In this document: one piece after another, positions 13,271-39,037 of the stretch | How positions within the stretch are numbered: the first letter of the stretch is position 1 | How the letters are laid out: each line of letters starts with the position of its first letter | Origin: Lanius collurio | Taxonomy: Eukaryota; Chordata; Aves; Passeriformes; Laniidae | Reading direction: 5' to 3' | DNA: 64,000 bases | Assembly (NCBI GenBank): GCA_020086605.1 | Contig: JACBWW010000004.1 | Coordinates: forward strand, 27,288,906-27,352,905 | The notes under the pieces: generated by a model | The model's input: only the letters and a program-made list of their open reading frames with translations | Told to the model about the DNA's origin: nothing | Databases searched by the model: none | Position numbers and translations under genes: made by a program

Positions 13271-13277
13271 GATTGGC
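13271..13277 (-). promoter_or_regulatory. Inverted CCAAT box (NF-Y type)
   Basis: GATTGGC is the reverse complement of GCCAATC, 32 bp upstream of the TATA-like element and about 65 bp upstream of the predicted start. This is the usual position for NF-Y and agrees with the inverted CCAAT box described for the mammalian THBS1 promoter. Confidence 0.65.
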
Positions 13278-13290
13278 CCGCCGTGCGCCC

Positions 13291-13298
13291 AGGAATGC
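13291..13298 (+). promoter_or_regulatory. TEAD-type (MCAT) motif
   Basis: AGGAATGC contains the TEAD core GGAATG (13,292-13,297), between the CCAAT box and the TATA-like element. THBS1 is a well-known YAP/TAZ-responsive gene in mammals, so a core-promoter TEAD site is plausible. A six-base match can also arise by chance. Confidence 0.45.
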
Positions 13299-13308
13299 GA
13301 GCCATCCC

Positions 13309-13314
13309 TTTAAA
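13309..13314 (+). promoter_or_regulatory. THBS1: TATA-like element TTTAAA of THBS1
   Basis: TTTAAA stands out in a GC-rich context, 166 bp upstream of the exon 1 donor site. A start about 30 bp downstream (near 13,340) gives an exon 1 of about 135 nt, a sensible size for the non-coding first exon of THBS1. The exact start is not shown by the sequence. Confidence 0.65.
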
Positions 13315-13339
13315 GCCGCGCGCGGCGGCCGGCGCCCGC

Positions 13340-13474
13340 AGTGTCCCGGCAGCGCCGCCACAGCTGCCTGCCGCTGCTCGCCCTTCTGCGCCGGGACAGT
13401 CGGGACTGCCCGTGGATATTGGTTCGCCGGTACCCCGAGGCCGGCGCTGACCGCCCAGATCGTTCTTCCCGCAG
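13340..13474 (+). other. THBS1: THBS1 exon 1, 5' UTR (start predicted)
   Basis: Non-coding first exon. The 3' end is set by a strong donor: GCAG followed by GTAAGT at 13,475. The 5' end is inferred from the TATA-like element. Intron 1 is only 155 bp (13,475-13,629). The GC-rich leader could form structure. A non-coding exon 1 is the family arrangement. Confidence 0.7.
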
Positions 13475-13654
13475 GTAAGTGCTGAAGCGGCTTCCGCCGC
13501 GCTCGCTGTCCCGTCCCAGGGCGGCCGGGGACACCTGCGCCGTGCTCGCCGCGCAGCCTGCGGGAGCGCCGCTGGCGCCGGTCGTGGGTGCGACGGCAGC
13601 GCGGTGACCTTCGTCGTATGTGTCCCCAGGCTGGTTCAGAGACAGACCTTTGCC

Positions 13655-26829
<13,175 letters not shown>

Positions 26830-29120
26830 TCACAAGGTTGTTGGATTCAGAGACTATTTAAAAATGCTGGTAATTGCACCTTTTGAAACATTTAGCCTTA
26901 CAAATCCTGGGACCATTATATTATTCCTTCCTTTCTTCTTTCTGCATAAGTGTGGACTCGAAACACATGACCTGCCTCAAGAGAATGCTTTTGAGAGAAT
27001 GAAAGTGAGAACATACTTGGTATCTGACCTCTGCTGAAGTGGAAGGAAACAAACGTGTCTTGCAAATGAGAATTGTTGTCACTGAACAAGCACTCTTCTT
27101 TCAGTAGGAAAGATATTTGTTTGCTGTTTATCACAGTGCAGTGTCACTGCCTCTCTAACTGGAGGTCCCATGGAGTAGCATTTTGTAAAAAGAACATCTA
27201 TGGATGTGCTGTGGACTACTTAAACTGAAGACCTTGTGTGGGGAAAAGGGGTTTGGGGGGGAGGGGTAACTCTAGGTCTTTCTTTTTTCTTTATGGGGTA
27301 GAGATTTTTTTTTAAGGAAGGCTGTGCTACTTTGGTTTACATCGATTTAACTTGGAGAAATTATTGTTTTCTCTGTCATATGTTTCAGATGAAAACATAG
27401 CCTTACTCTGTTTGTGGTAAGCTAGATCAGCTGCTGTACACAGGACAAAACAGATATCCTAAAACTGATTTCTGTCATAGGAGGGGGGAAAGAGGATAAA
27501 AACTGGTACACTGGATCACACAAGCTTTGGGAGAACTGGGATTTACAATTAGAGTCTGTTTTTTCCTGATTTAGATGCAGGTCTTGCTTACCTTTAAATG
27601 TGTTCTTTCAGATGTGGTGCCAGAAAGCACCACCTTCTCAGCTGGTCCTTCAGGAGATCAGCAGATGCTTCACTTTTTATGGTTAAAGAGGCACAAAAAT
27701 AATGTAATGAAAACATTCCTTTTCTACATGCCATAGATGTTTTAAACCCCTCGCTTCTTTAGAGGGGAGGAAAAGGGGCCTGTAGATAAAATTGTAAAAT
27801 ATTTATTTTTGCCTATTCTTGATGTTATAAGGACTGAGGGATTATTGATTAAAACAAGAAATGCGTCAAGACTATCCACCTAATCATTGTTACAAGTCTT
27901 CATGACTGTAAGATTGTAAATACAGATTATTTATTGTCTCTGTTCTATACTGAAACTAGAGAGGGTTTAATTGAGAAAAAAAAAATCTTGTCTGGAGCAG
28001 GTAGTGGTGATGTATTTGTTACAAAGAGCAATTTTCCCATAAAGGCTTTGAGGCACAAGGAAAAGTGAGGGTGTGGGCAATGGGATGTTTGTTTTTCTCA
28101 GTCTGAGCTCAATGTTGGCTTTTCCTTTCTTTGTGCAAGGCAGTTCGTAGCCTGGCAGGCAACTGTTCTGCAGTGCTAAAATTCAAGTCCCTTTAGATGG
28201 TAGCAGTTTCTGTCCCATCCCACAGCACTAGAGCATTCACCATCTTAGTGTTCTCTAGTGCTGGGCAATGTCTGTGATGCTTTACCACTGGGCAGTGGGC
28301 CTAACCCAGAGCCAGGATAGCTGCCCTGAGGAGATTGCAGTGATAGGCACAAGGACAGCCCTCAATAATCATTTAATGGGCTCTTTGGGCCACTGCACAC
28401 TAAGTGTTGTAACTAGAGAAGTGCAGCTAATAAAGAAGGAATTCATCACAGACTAGACAATTTCAGGAGCTCCTTGCAAAAGAGGGAGAGGCTTCTATGT
28501 AAATTAACAGACTGTTTTCCCCAACAGAAGGAGCAGCATCCTTATACCTATAATTATTCCTTGTCTTTACAAAAAATGAAAAGAAATGAACATGGTGAAA
28601 GTTTTACGTACAAATATTACCTCATTGTTGTGTGACTGAGAAAAACCTTTGGAGTAAGCAGAGTTCAAATGTCTAACAAACTTTAAAGCTACTGTAGTAC
28701 TAAAAAGTTAATGCTGTACATAGTCAAAATTTCTTTGCAGAAAATGTATTCCCAGTAAGGAAATGGCATTGGAAAAAAAAAAAAGACAAATACAATTTCT
28801 AATGTTGTATTATATTTTTCCTGTCATCTTGTATACCATTGCTTGTATTTTTATAAATTATTTTTCTCATTGCCATTGTAATAGTTAATCACATAATTGT
28901 GTAGATAGGCTATTTAAATAATTTATCATGAAATGCTACCTGTAGAGTTAGTATTTCTATTTTTATAAAAAGTTTGCACACTGAAGATTTTTTTGCTTCC
29001 CTCCTCCCGATGTTTTTGCTAGCATAATTTTCTAAGAACATGCTTTTTTGTAAACATTTTTAACCGTTTTTCCATTCTAAAGTTGTGTAAGTTGTACAAT
29101 AAAGCTTCTTACATACAAAG
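26830..29120 (+). other. THBS1: THBS1 3' UTR
   Basis: About 2.3 kb from the TAA to the poly(A) signals, close to the length known for mammals. It contains AU-rich nonamer TTATTTATT (27,927-27,935) and TATTTATTT (27,800-27,808), four Pumilio-type TGTANATA motifs (27,781; 27,915; 28,715; 28,900), a miR-18 type seed match GCACCTT (26,876-26,882), a miR-1/206 type match ACATTCC (27,713-27,719) and an eight-base miR-19 match TTTGCACA (28,973-28,980). These suggest tight control of mRNA stability, as expected for an immediate-early-like gene. Confidence 0.85.
28973..28980 (+). promoter_or_regulatory. miR-19 type 8-mer seed match in THBS1 3' UTR
   Basis: TTTGCACA is the full 8-mer target for miR-19a/b, about 120 nt upstream of the poly(A) signal, a favourable position near the UTR end. 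Repression of THBS1 by the miR-17-92 cluster (miR-18 and miR-19) is established in mammals. Use in birds is inferred. Confidence 0.55.
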
Positions 29121-29129
29121 AACAATAAA
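29098..29129 (+). terminator. THBS1: THBS1 polyadenylation signals (two AATAAA)
   Basis: Canonical AATAAA at 29,098-29,103 and again at 29,124-29,129, followed within about 50 nt by a GT/T-rich stretch ('ttgtggtctggttttatt'). These are the first strong paired signals after the stop codon at a distance matching the known 3' UTR length. Cleavage is expected at about 29,115-29,150. Confidence 0.8.
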
Positions 29130-29130
29130 C

Positions 29131-32100
29131 CACCAAGGACATTTATATTTATACCTTTGTGGTCTGGTTTTATTAATGTTTTGTAATACATCTCTGGATC
29201 TGAAATAACTGATGTGTTATTTGTGTCAAATTTGGCTTCAGTGTAAGATTTTCTCTGTACTTTTTACATTATAAGTACACTGAGGGGGGTGCACCTGAGC
29301 TGTTACCCTACATGCAACAACAGCTGGCCCACCTGAAGGCACTGCTGCAGTTACACAGCACGGGCAGCTGGTACATTTGGTTCTGAAGGATTCACATGAA
29401 GACTTCTAAGCCGTGCTCCCCTTGATGCAGCCACAAGGCAAAAGTTTTTGAGAGACTGCAATCATCCCCAGCTGGGCTGGCCCTTTCACATGAAAAGAGG
29501 CAGCGTATTGGCTCTTTGCAGGGGCAGGTGCGTTAGACTCTCAAGACTGAAACTGCTAGTGTGATCAAAGAGCTCATGCCAGGGCACTCAATCAACTTCT
29601 AGAACCTGCTGCTAAAACTAAGAACAGTTAGGACTGGTTCCTCGATCTTTACTTGCAGCAGCAGCTTGTCCTGTGTACCCCTTAGCAAAGGCAGGTGCTA
29701 GATCCCCACCTGAGATGTGCAGTTAGGGGGTCCTGCAGTTATAGAAAATTAATCCTTACATCTCCTTTTCCTGAGGATGAAGAGTCCTGTTCAATGTCAC
29801 TACACTTTTGAGGGCAGTCCTGTATATTTAATTTTTTCTCACTGAGAACAAGGAGAGCAAAGAAAGAACTCCTGGCCTGAGGAATTTCTGCCCTCATCAG
29901 TTACAGACTAGTCTGCTTGACTTCTCTGGAATGAGAGGGGATAGTGGGAGTGCACGGTCAGTGTAAACCATCTGATCTTACCTGGGCCTGCAGTATCATA
30001 TCTCCTGCAGTTTTGGTCTCTAACTCTTTTCTGGTCTCCCAAGGACACTGAGAAGACTGAGAACTACAAAAAACAAAGACAGTTCCAAACTAGAAAAATC
30101 TCTTCATTTACTTGCAGGAAAAAAGGAGATACCTCAAAGCCAACCAGTTTTGTGAACATGTATTTATGTCTGAACATATCTCTGTCTATGGATAGATGTA
30201 GGTTTAACCAAAAGTTTGAAACAGAACTGCTGCTGCTGGTGGGGATGATAGCTTTGGCAGCCCATTCCAACGATCGTGTCTGAGCCAAACTTTCACACCA
30301 CCTTATTGCATTGCATTTATGTAGCTCTTCTTGCCATTAGAATAAAAAAGGCAAGCCATCTGCTTTGTGTTAACTCATAGCTTAACTAAGTCCACCCTCT
30401 TTTTGCTTGGTGGGTGTGCATACAGTAGGACACATGAAGGCATTATAGTTGAGGTAAGTTAGTCCTTTACTTGTCTAAAGAAACAACTACTAAACAGCAA
30501 GGACATGGAAGATGGCCACACTTCACAGGGCAGAGAAGCCTAGGGGAAATTTGCTGTTCCCAACTCCCTGAAGACTCACTGGTGGAACATGGAGGTGTAC
30601 CAACCAATGCATGCCACTTCTAGTGTTACTTGGTATTGGCCATCTATTTTTGCATAAGTAATATTTTAATTTCATGCTATTGTAGAGAACATGCTTTTCT
30701 TCCACAACACGCTCTTCTCAGAGCCCATGCAAATGCAGCACCTTAAGTTTTAAAGTGGTCATGTGCATCAAACCTATATTCAACAGGTGTAGTAGTTAAA
30801 GCTGTAGGTATTCATAAGCTATGGAGATAAAGACTGAGGTAAGTGTAGAAAGATCTGCACCTTAATAACAATAGTGGTTTTTTTACTGATATTGGCATGA
30901 TTTTTGCAGGAAAGCCCATAGTAATTGGTAGATTTTCAACAAATTCATTTTGGAAAGGATTGTTGAGATTGCAGAAGTAAGTATCTTAAAAGTATCCACA
31001 AAGGGAGTTCTAGTTCTTATTTCTCATCTTCTCAAAACAGAAAACACAGGTGCACAAAGTTGTATAGATATTTATCTGTACGAAGCAGAGTTATGACAAG
31101 AGCAAGAGAACTCATTAAAAAAAAGTGTTTGGCAAGCAGAAGTCTTAAAGATAAAATCTTCCACAGGAAATCCATAAAATTAGAAAAGTATCACAGAGAA
31201 ACTTGGATTTTCAAATTTAAACAAATCCTAGGAAGCCCAGACACCATTTGTCTTTAATTTTTCAACTGCTTTCAAAGTCAAGAACTGCTGCCTAGGAAAA
31301 ATATACAAGGCTAAACTGAGGGCTTCTTGGACTCTGTGTCCATCTTCCTTGATGACTCTTCTCACAAAATGCATATGAAGAGATCATTTTAGTGTTATTG
31401 TAAAATTAGGGTAGAATGCCTCTGGCAATGCCCTTCCCACCAAAACTATGCATACCAAATACACAAAGCAAACAATAAGAAAACAATGGCACAGACCAGT
31501 ATTTCCACAAGAAAACAGCAGATTTTAAAGGGAAGAAAGTTCTAAATACAGAATACCTGCCTATAAAGCAAAATTGTTCATGCACTTTAGCACTCTACAA
31601 GTTACTATTCCAGAATACTCCAGTTAACTGGGAGTTTTTTTTCAGCACAAGAGATAAGGTAATGCAGATTCAGTTGCAAACAGTGAACTATTTCTCATAG
31701 ACATAAATGACAGGGAGCCTTTTATTCTAACTACTGCATTTGGATTCTAGCCAATCCCTCAATGAAACGTATAATTGGATAAATGTAGGTTATGGCATTA
31801 GTAGTATTCAAGCACCTCTATTCTATTTGAAAAGGAAACAGTTTTTCTGACCTTTAAATCTCACTACAAATAAAGGAGCAATTATTTCTCAATTAGTGCA
31901 TCTGTTGAAAATTAAATTAAAGAAAAAGTCAGTTATTATTTTTCCTAGCTTCCATAAACCCTCCTAACTTGTCAGCTTCCTGAGGATCTGCCAAACCACC
32001 TTGTCTTCTGTGTCTATCCTTCACACTGTGAGATTCCCAGAGGTGAGGCTTGCTCTTCATAAGTGGGGGAGAAAACACTCTTGGAAGTGTAAACTCTGGC

Positions 32101-35100
32101 AAATTTTGCACGTAAAATGCAAGAGAGGGAGGATCTTTTTCAAAGCTGTGTTTAGAAAGGCTTTTCAAGAAGCACAACAAGAACGTGCATTCTCACATTA
32201 TTTGCTGAAATTTTATCTAGCAAGTAGGGGGTTTTAATAAAATATGATAATTCTTATAGTTACTGAAATCACTGAAATTGAGCTGCAAAAAACTGTCTCT
32301 CACTTATCCGTCCCTGACATGGAGGTAAATAGGCACCCTTTCCAGCACATGAATTTACTGGCATACCTTTTCACATTTCTAGACCAGTCATTGTTACTCT
32401 GGTGACATGTTTAAGCAGCCCTTTCCTCTCTGATCTATGCAGCAGATGATTTTTGCACAGCCTGTTTTCACCCTGCGCTCAGCATGCCCACTGGCTCTGC
32501 AGGAGTTCTGCTCGGGAAGTGAGAAGGAAAGCATGCACTACAGATCCACTAAGCAGATACTTGCCCATGTCTCTCTTGGAAAAAGGCATTAGGCTGAGAA
32601 TTTTTGTGGGGTGTTTTCCTATTTTTTTTTTTTTAATGTTGAAACTGAAAGTTTTTTCACCCCTTGGTAGAATTCCTTTAATTTAAACTTGAATTCTGAA
32701 CATACAAGAATGATTTAACTCATTTTATTGTTGTCTAGATTAAAGAAACTTAACTTTTTTTTAATCAGAATATTTAATTTGTTGCTTCTCTGAAATTAAA
32801 ATCCCTCAACCACTCTAAGTCTGCACAATAACAGTAAAGCTGGAGTGAACTTCTCACACACATTTTACTGAAATCAATGCTGTAGTCCTTTAAAATATCC
32901 CCCTCAAATGTATACTATATTTTCTATATTATATACTCAATTAATACACACAATTTATATATAGATATATATACACACATAATGTTTATGACAATGATTT
33001 AATCACCTTAATTTTCCAGTTTCAGAAGAAAACAATATGCAGTTTAAAAGGGCAAACCATGGCAGCATTGAAATATATCCACTGGAGAAAATCAGTATCA
33101 ACAGCTGAGCACTGGCCACCATAAACACACCTGCATTGTATGTGTATCACTAAGGGGTCTCAGTGACAAAGACAGAATGGTTTGGTCATATGTTGCTCAG
33201 CAATAAGATGCAAGAACACCAGAATCTTTTCTTCATGGCTATGTTGCTTTCACCAATATTAAATTTTTGGAACAAAGCATCTATCTGTGCTGCAAAACCA
33301 CTGTTTGAAAAAAGCTAAGGAGAACAAATAGAGAGAACAAAAAAATTTACATCCACACACGAAACTTCTTGTCCCTCAAACATTTCAAAGCCCAAAAATC
33401 AAAAGGATAATTTTAAAAATCAGTCTCCAGTGCTCTGCTATGTTTTGGATTAAAGGAGCTAGAAAGGACAGTAAAGAAGCTTTTGGAAAATACAGCTCAT
33501 GCTGAATTAAGGTATGTATTCCAGAAAACCTGTTTCCAAATCCCAAGTTAGGCTGCAAAAGAAAAATCATTTAAATATCTTAATCATCACTGCTGCATCA
33601 CTCCCTGAGGAGAGGCTGCCACATTCCAGTGCAGCTGGAATTCAAGTGGCGGGCCCCAACGGAGGGGTTATTGCAGGTCACAACACAGAGTCACTGCAAA
33701 AACAAAGAAAAACCCATGAATCCTCCTGGGCTCAACTTTCTTTTTACACTGGTATTGGTGATGTTTCAGCAAACGACCTTGTCACTATATTTTATACAAC
33801 ATCTCTATTATTGTCCACCTCTTACCATTGCCATATTTTTCCAAATAATTTTATTTCTACAGTTTTACTTAAAACTGAAAATACAAAAAGAAAGGAAGGC
33901 TTGAATGGATATTTCACCTGTAACATCAAGCAAGAAATAAAGTATTCCCGAACAACCTGTTGTTTAATGTAATACAGTAGGAACTAAGCACAGATAAATA
34001 TTAGGCCACTAATTTTTTACAGTCTCTCTTTTTTACACACCTCTGGAACAGCAAGCTGTGAGTGCTACGTCCATGTGGTTTGCAATGACTACACCTGGTG
34101 CAGGGGGCTCAGCACTTCTCAAGGCTAAAAGTTAGGTTACAGATCTCCTGTTGGAATACACCCTTCAAGTCAATAGCCATTCAAACTTACCTGCTTCTCC
34201 CTGAAATGCCAGATGTAAATAAAAAGATGTAAGGCTTCAGGAAAGTTGTAAGTCTTTGTTAGCAACAGCAACCCCTTCTTGAGGGTCATAGGAAAAGCAT
34301 TTTTATAGCAGTGAGTTTCAAGAAAAGAAAATAAACCAAGAAAATAAGAATTATTTAGTATTTTTCTTAATCTTCTCTAGGTATTATATATATCATCTTT
34401 AAACACAATTCAGGTTACTTCAAAAACTGCCCAAGCACTTGGACCACTGCTTTTGAGAAGACCTCTATAAAACACAACCTCCATGTGAAAATAACTGGAT
34501 TGCGGCAAGATTACAGCCAGCAGACAGTCCTAAATGAATATCATACAGGCACAGAAAATACTCTTGAAAACACCTGTCAGTATTGCTTTAATTATAACAG
34601 CAAAATTATGACACTAGCTTAAATATTTTTAAGACAAGAAACACATCTAGGGTGAGATTCGAAAAGTTCCATGAAATGTGCTTTAAGCAATCCTATGCAG
34701 AACATCCACTATCAAAAGGTTTGTTTCTGCTGTTGAAGGACGAGTAAAAATATCAGAAAGTAAAAAAAGAAATAGCAATATCTTATTTCAAATATAGCGT
34801 CCCATTCAGGTTTTTAACTAAAAGCAAGTATATTAGATTCTTATCTCTTTTATATCCACACAATTACAACTTTCCCAGGAGTGTGCAAACACTTCTACAG
34901 GCAACTGTGTAAATTAGACTAAAATCTGGGCCAATATGCGCATTAATTTAAGCATTCATATTAGATCAAGTAAACCCTACGCAATAACAGCCCATGTACA
35001 ATTAATATTCTATCCATACATCTCTCCTTGGTGAATGTTAAATGACTGTAGGTATAAGACCTGAGAAATAATTTGTCCTTTTTGGCCAAGTCACATGAGA

Positions 35101-38100
35101 GCTTGTCAATAGGATAAATCTGCTGAATCTCCTTTGCTAGAGAATCTCTCCCCACTTAAAAAAACTTTTAAAAAGCACAAGTTTTTTTAATAATGTCTTC
35201 TTATTCTGAAACTGCAGCACATGAAATGGAAAACTGACCATCAGCTGAGTAAATAAGGCAAAAGTCAGGAAAAAACAGTAGTTAAAGACTGGACAATCAA
35301 AAACCTGTAATGAATTGTTACTATCATCTCGAACCCAAACCAGCTGCATTACCCTCCCCCCCATTACTACAAGGTTTCACAATCCAGTAGCTGCTGCTAG
35401 GGAAAGCTTCTGAATGCCTCCACTTTTACTCCCACCAAGCCTTCACCAGGGGCTGCCATCCTTCCTCATTTAGTTACATTTTTTAACTTGAAGATATGAA
35501 TGTTTGCTGTGTGGTTACCCTTTTCCCAGACAAGAATCAGGCAGACCTGAGCAGACTGGTGCTGATGTTCTGATCCAGCAGAGCACTTGTGCAAGTCGAG
35601 CCTTCAACCAAACCAGGGGTCCATCCAACAGACAGCCCTGGGGCAAAAAAATGGGTATTTGGATGTTTCACTGAGTCAGGACTCTGAGTCAGACATACTG
35701 CAAGCTCCAGCAAACTGCAGTGAGATAACAGAAGACACGTTTTAGCTAACTTTATGCAAAAAGTAGACTGTTTCACACCCTCTCTAATAAAGCCCCATCA
35801 GAAAATACTAAAGTTTTCAAGTTTGGTTGGTTTTTTACATTAATTTTTTCACAAAGACATGCATGTCTTATCAGACACACAGCTACACGATATCTGCATA
35901 CATTTCTTTATTAGGCAGAATGCCCCCAGGAAATTTAATTGAATGCAACAGGTTATTTTGAAATCTGCAACAATATAAGATAATGACAAGAATAATTATC
36001 TCGAAATAAAAAATCAGCTCATGGAACATTTTCAATTATGACAATTTATTGCCTTCAGGTTGCTTGATATGATACTGTATCAGTGTAGTATCACTAAGAG
36101 AGGTTTAGCTACACTTTCAGAAAAACAGTTGTGCAGAGAAGCATACAGTCGCTCTCCCCTCAAATTTCAGTGTTCATATGATCTGAAAAAAAGAAAAGAA
36201 AAAAGTGCTGAACTGCTGTAAGCGCAACATTATTTGCAAGAGGAAAATGTAACAATGGTTTGTGATACCACTTCTACTTAAAACTTAACATATCCCCCCA
36301 AAATAGAGCTGGAAATAATTCTTTATTGGCTCATACAACTACAAGAAATAATAGCCTTTTTGTATCTGCATGTGGGTAAGTCTGGAGTCTGTTAACCTCA
36401 GGAAACAACATCTATGTCTACATATATATGAGCTAGATATAGATTAGTGCTTCTTTCATGAAACAGGCATTACTTACCTTTGAAGGCACACGAGAGTTCC
36501 CTTCATATATATATATATTTGTATATATGCATTATGCTAATAATTATGCTTTTCTTAGAATATATAGAATTTAATGTATTACAATAAATCTATATTACAG
36601 ACTGTAGTACCATAAGGAATGCAAAATTGAAATTGTGCTAAACCAGTTTCACACAATTTTTTTTGCTTAACCACCATTACACAAAATTTAAACTATGTCT
36701 AAGTGGGCAGGATAATCAAACTACTTACAGAAGATTATGCATACATGTTTAAATGTCCTTTATAATTAAGACCATAACAAAACTCAACTATGTGAACATC
36801 TCTTAAAATGAAAACAATACCTGGCACTTCTCATACCTTCATCTGCAGACATATTTGCCTTAAACTGGATTGCACTGGGATCTCCATTTTTCAATACAAT
36901 TAGCACATTTAATCACGTCTGAACTAACTAGCAAATTATCTACAGAATACGTTAAGCAAGTTCAAAAATTTGATAAATAACACACCCTTTGTCCTATGTC
37001 CAGGACTAATTGCTTCAGACAGAACTGAGTCACCTTTGTAGGAAACAAATTAATTAGCTTCTTAGTAAAAAATGAAAAAAAAAATCAGGGACTGAAAATT
37101 CAGAATAATTCTCCTCTCAAAAAAAGAATTCATAAGCAAAAAAGATCATAAAACCAAGTTGCTTATTAAACATACAGATTTGAGTTCCACATGATGAAAC
37201 ATTACTCAGTCACTATTGAAAACAGATAATCAAATTACCCCATTACATTACTCTGACACACATGATTTTGACTCAAAGATATTTAAATTATGATGTGATA
37301 AATGTTAACACATTTACCTCACAGACTTCTACAATGAGATGTCCCATATGGAAATTTACTTAATAGTGAAAATCTTCCTCTCTTGTGCAATAAAACTACC
37401 TCACAGTGACTATATCTACAGTTACCTGCTCACTTCTCTACCCAGCGGTCACAGTGCATGGTGTTTTCCTCAGTTTAACACATTCCATCTTAAAACACAC
37501 TCATAATGGGAGGTGGTAGTTGGGGCTGACTCACACTTGGCTCTGATCATGCTACATCTGTTCAAACTAAAGGAGAACTTTAACTCAAGTGGAGGCAGCA
37601 AGATACTGAGCTTTTCTCACTGTTGGTTGCCAAAGAAGCCTGGTCGTGTAGGATGCAATCATGTTACTCCTGCATGAGATCAGGCTGCCCCTGGCAGAGG
37701 TGGTTCTCTCTGGTGTTCCCCATGACCTCCACTGCTACCCTGCTCTCCTCTGGGCAGAGCACTCTCTTCTCTCGCTCTGCTCTTCTGATGCCTGCATCTA
37801 AATGAAGAGCAAAACCAGCTTGTAAAGGAACCCAATAAGTAACCTACTGGGAAAAAAAAAGCACCAAAACCATCCAACCTTTTACACAGGTACTATTTCT
37901 ATTTTCTTCATGTAGAAGCTATGGCCTAAATCTCCAAGGGACAAATGGTGCAGGTAAGCATGGATATCAACTTTGTCTGGCAGTGTAAAAACAGCAGTAA
38001 CATGACCTCCTGCTTTCTGACAGGTGGAATCGCTTTGAAAAAAATATTAACATTCCCTTCACTGTAGAAAGGTTAAATACAAACAATCAAGGAAAGTGTT

Positions 38101-38887
38101 GTGATCATAATTATGACATTATAATATAGCAGAGGGATATTAGAATGTTCATCTAAATTACTGATGTATGTGAAGAAAACAGCTTCTCTAAATACAGAAC
38201 AGATTACCAGTATAACAAAGATCAATCTTGACAAACAGGTAAATGCATTGATTTCTAGAAAGATTAGACTGTAATCATAAACTTCATACTGTCACAACTT
38301 TTATGTAAAAAATGAAAGGTTTATCTGCCTAAGATCTGGCTTATTTGAACATTGGCTTTCCAGGAAGAGACCTAGTCTTAGGCTAAAAATCTAAATATAG
38401 ATTTAGATTACAATATCACTATGTAATTATAGATGAGTAAAGAAAATAAAACCAAGAGATATTTCCACAATCTTTTTAATACCAGACAGAGAGAAATTTT
38501 AATTTTTGCTAGTTAAAGTCTATTCTTTCTTTTACCAAACTAAAAGCAATTTATAGAAATTGTTCAATGTTATTAAACTTGGTATCTTATGTGTATAAAT
38601 TTGAACTCCCTAAAAGCAGTTTGTTATCTTTAATATAGCTAGGTCATGTTTGTTTCTATACTGTAGAGTTTACCTTATTTAAAACTCCCATGAAACACTT
38701 GAATTTTTGTGTGAATTTTTGTACCAGCTACTAGGAGAATATTTGCACTCCACAGAACAGTGGACATGACTTTCTACTACCAAAAAGATAATCCATATGT
38801 GTTTTCAACACTGTTTTCCAGTTGACAGAATTAATCAACATCAGTGATATATTTCGTAAAACTAGTCAATTATTTCAGGGTAAGAAT
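29131..38887. other. Intergenic DNA between convergent THBS1 and FSIP1
   Basis: About 9.8 kb without a supportable gene on either strand. Contents seen: TA-rich simple sequence at 32,911-32,985 and 36,504-36,530, and a short inverted repeat AATCTAAAT/ATTTAGATT near 38,390-38,415. Short open frames show no domains or splice context. Confidence 0.6.
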
Positions 38888-38893
38888 TTTAAT
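38888..38893 (-). terminator. Possible FSIP1 poly(A) signal ATTAAA
   Basis: TTTAAT on the + strand reads ATTAAA on the - strand, about 145 nt downstream of the FSIP1 stop codon. It is a common variant signal, but six-base AT-rich matches are frequent here. The nearest canonical AATAAA on the - strand is much farther away (near 36,320), so this is only a candidate. Confidence 0.3.
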
Positions 38894-39037
38894 AAACATT
38901 ATGTTATTTTGTGTGTATTATCTTTGGCAGTTTTATGTTTACCAAAAGAACATTCTTGCCCCACCATAATAATCAGTGTGTATTGGTGCATACCATTGGT
39001 GAGAACCTGCTTAGGTTTTTTCATTATAATCAAAAGC

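Larger units (their letters stand above)
12430..13620. promoter_or_regulatory. THBS1: CpG island over the THBS1 promoter and exon 1
   Basis: Very GC-rich, CpG-dense sequence in an otherwise AT-rich window. It starts about 0.9 kb upstream of the predicted THBS1 start and runs into intron 1. All long open frames on both strands here are composition artefacts, several of them bridging the run of Ns. A CpG island is the expected setting for this widely inducible gene, and the core elements sit in its right half. Confidence 0.85.
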
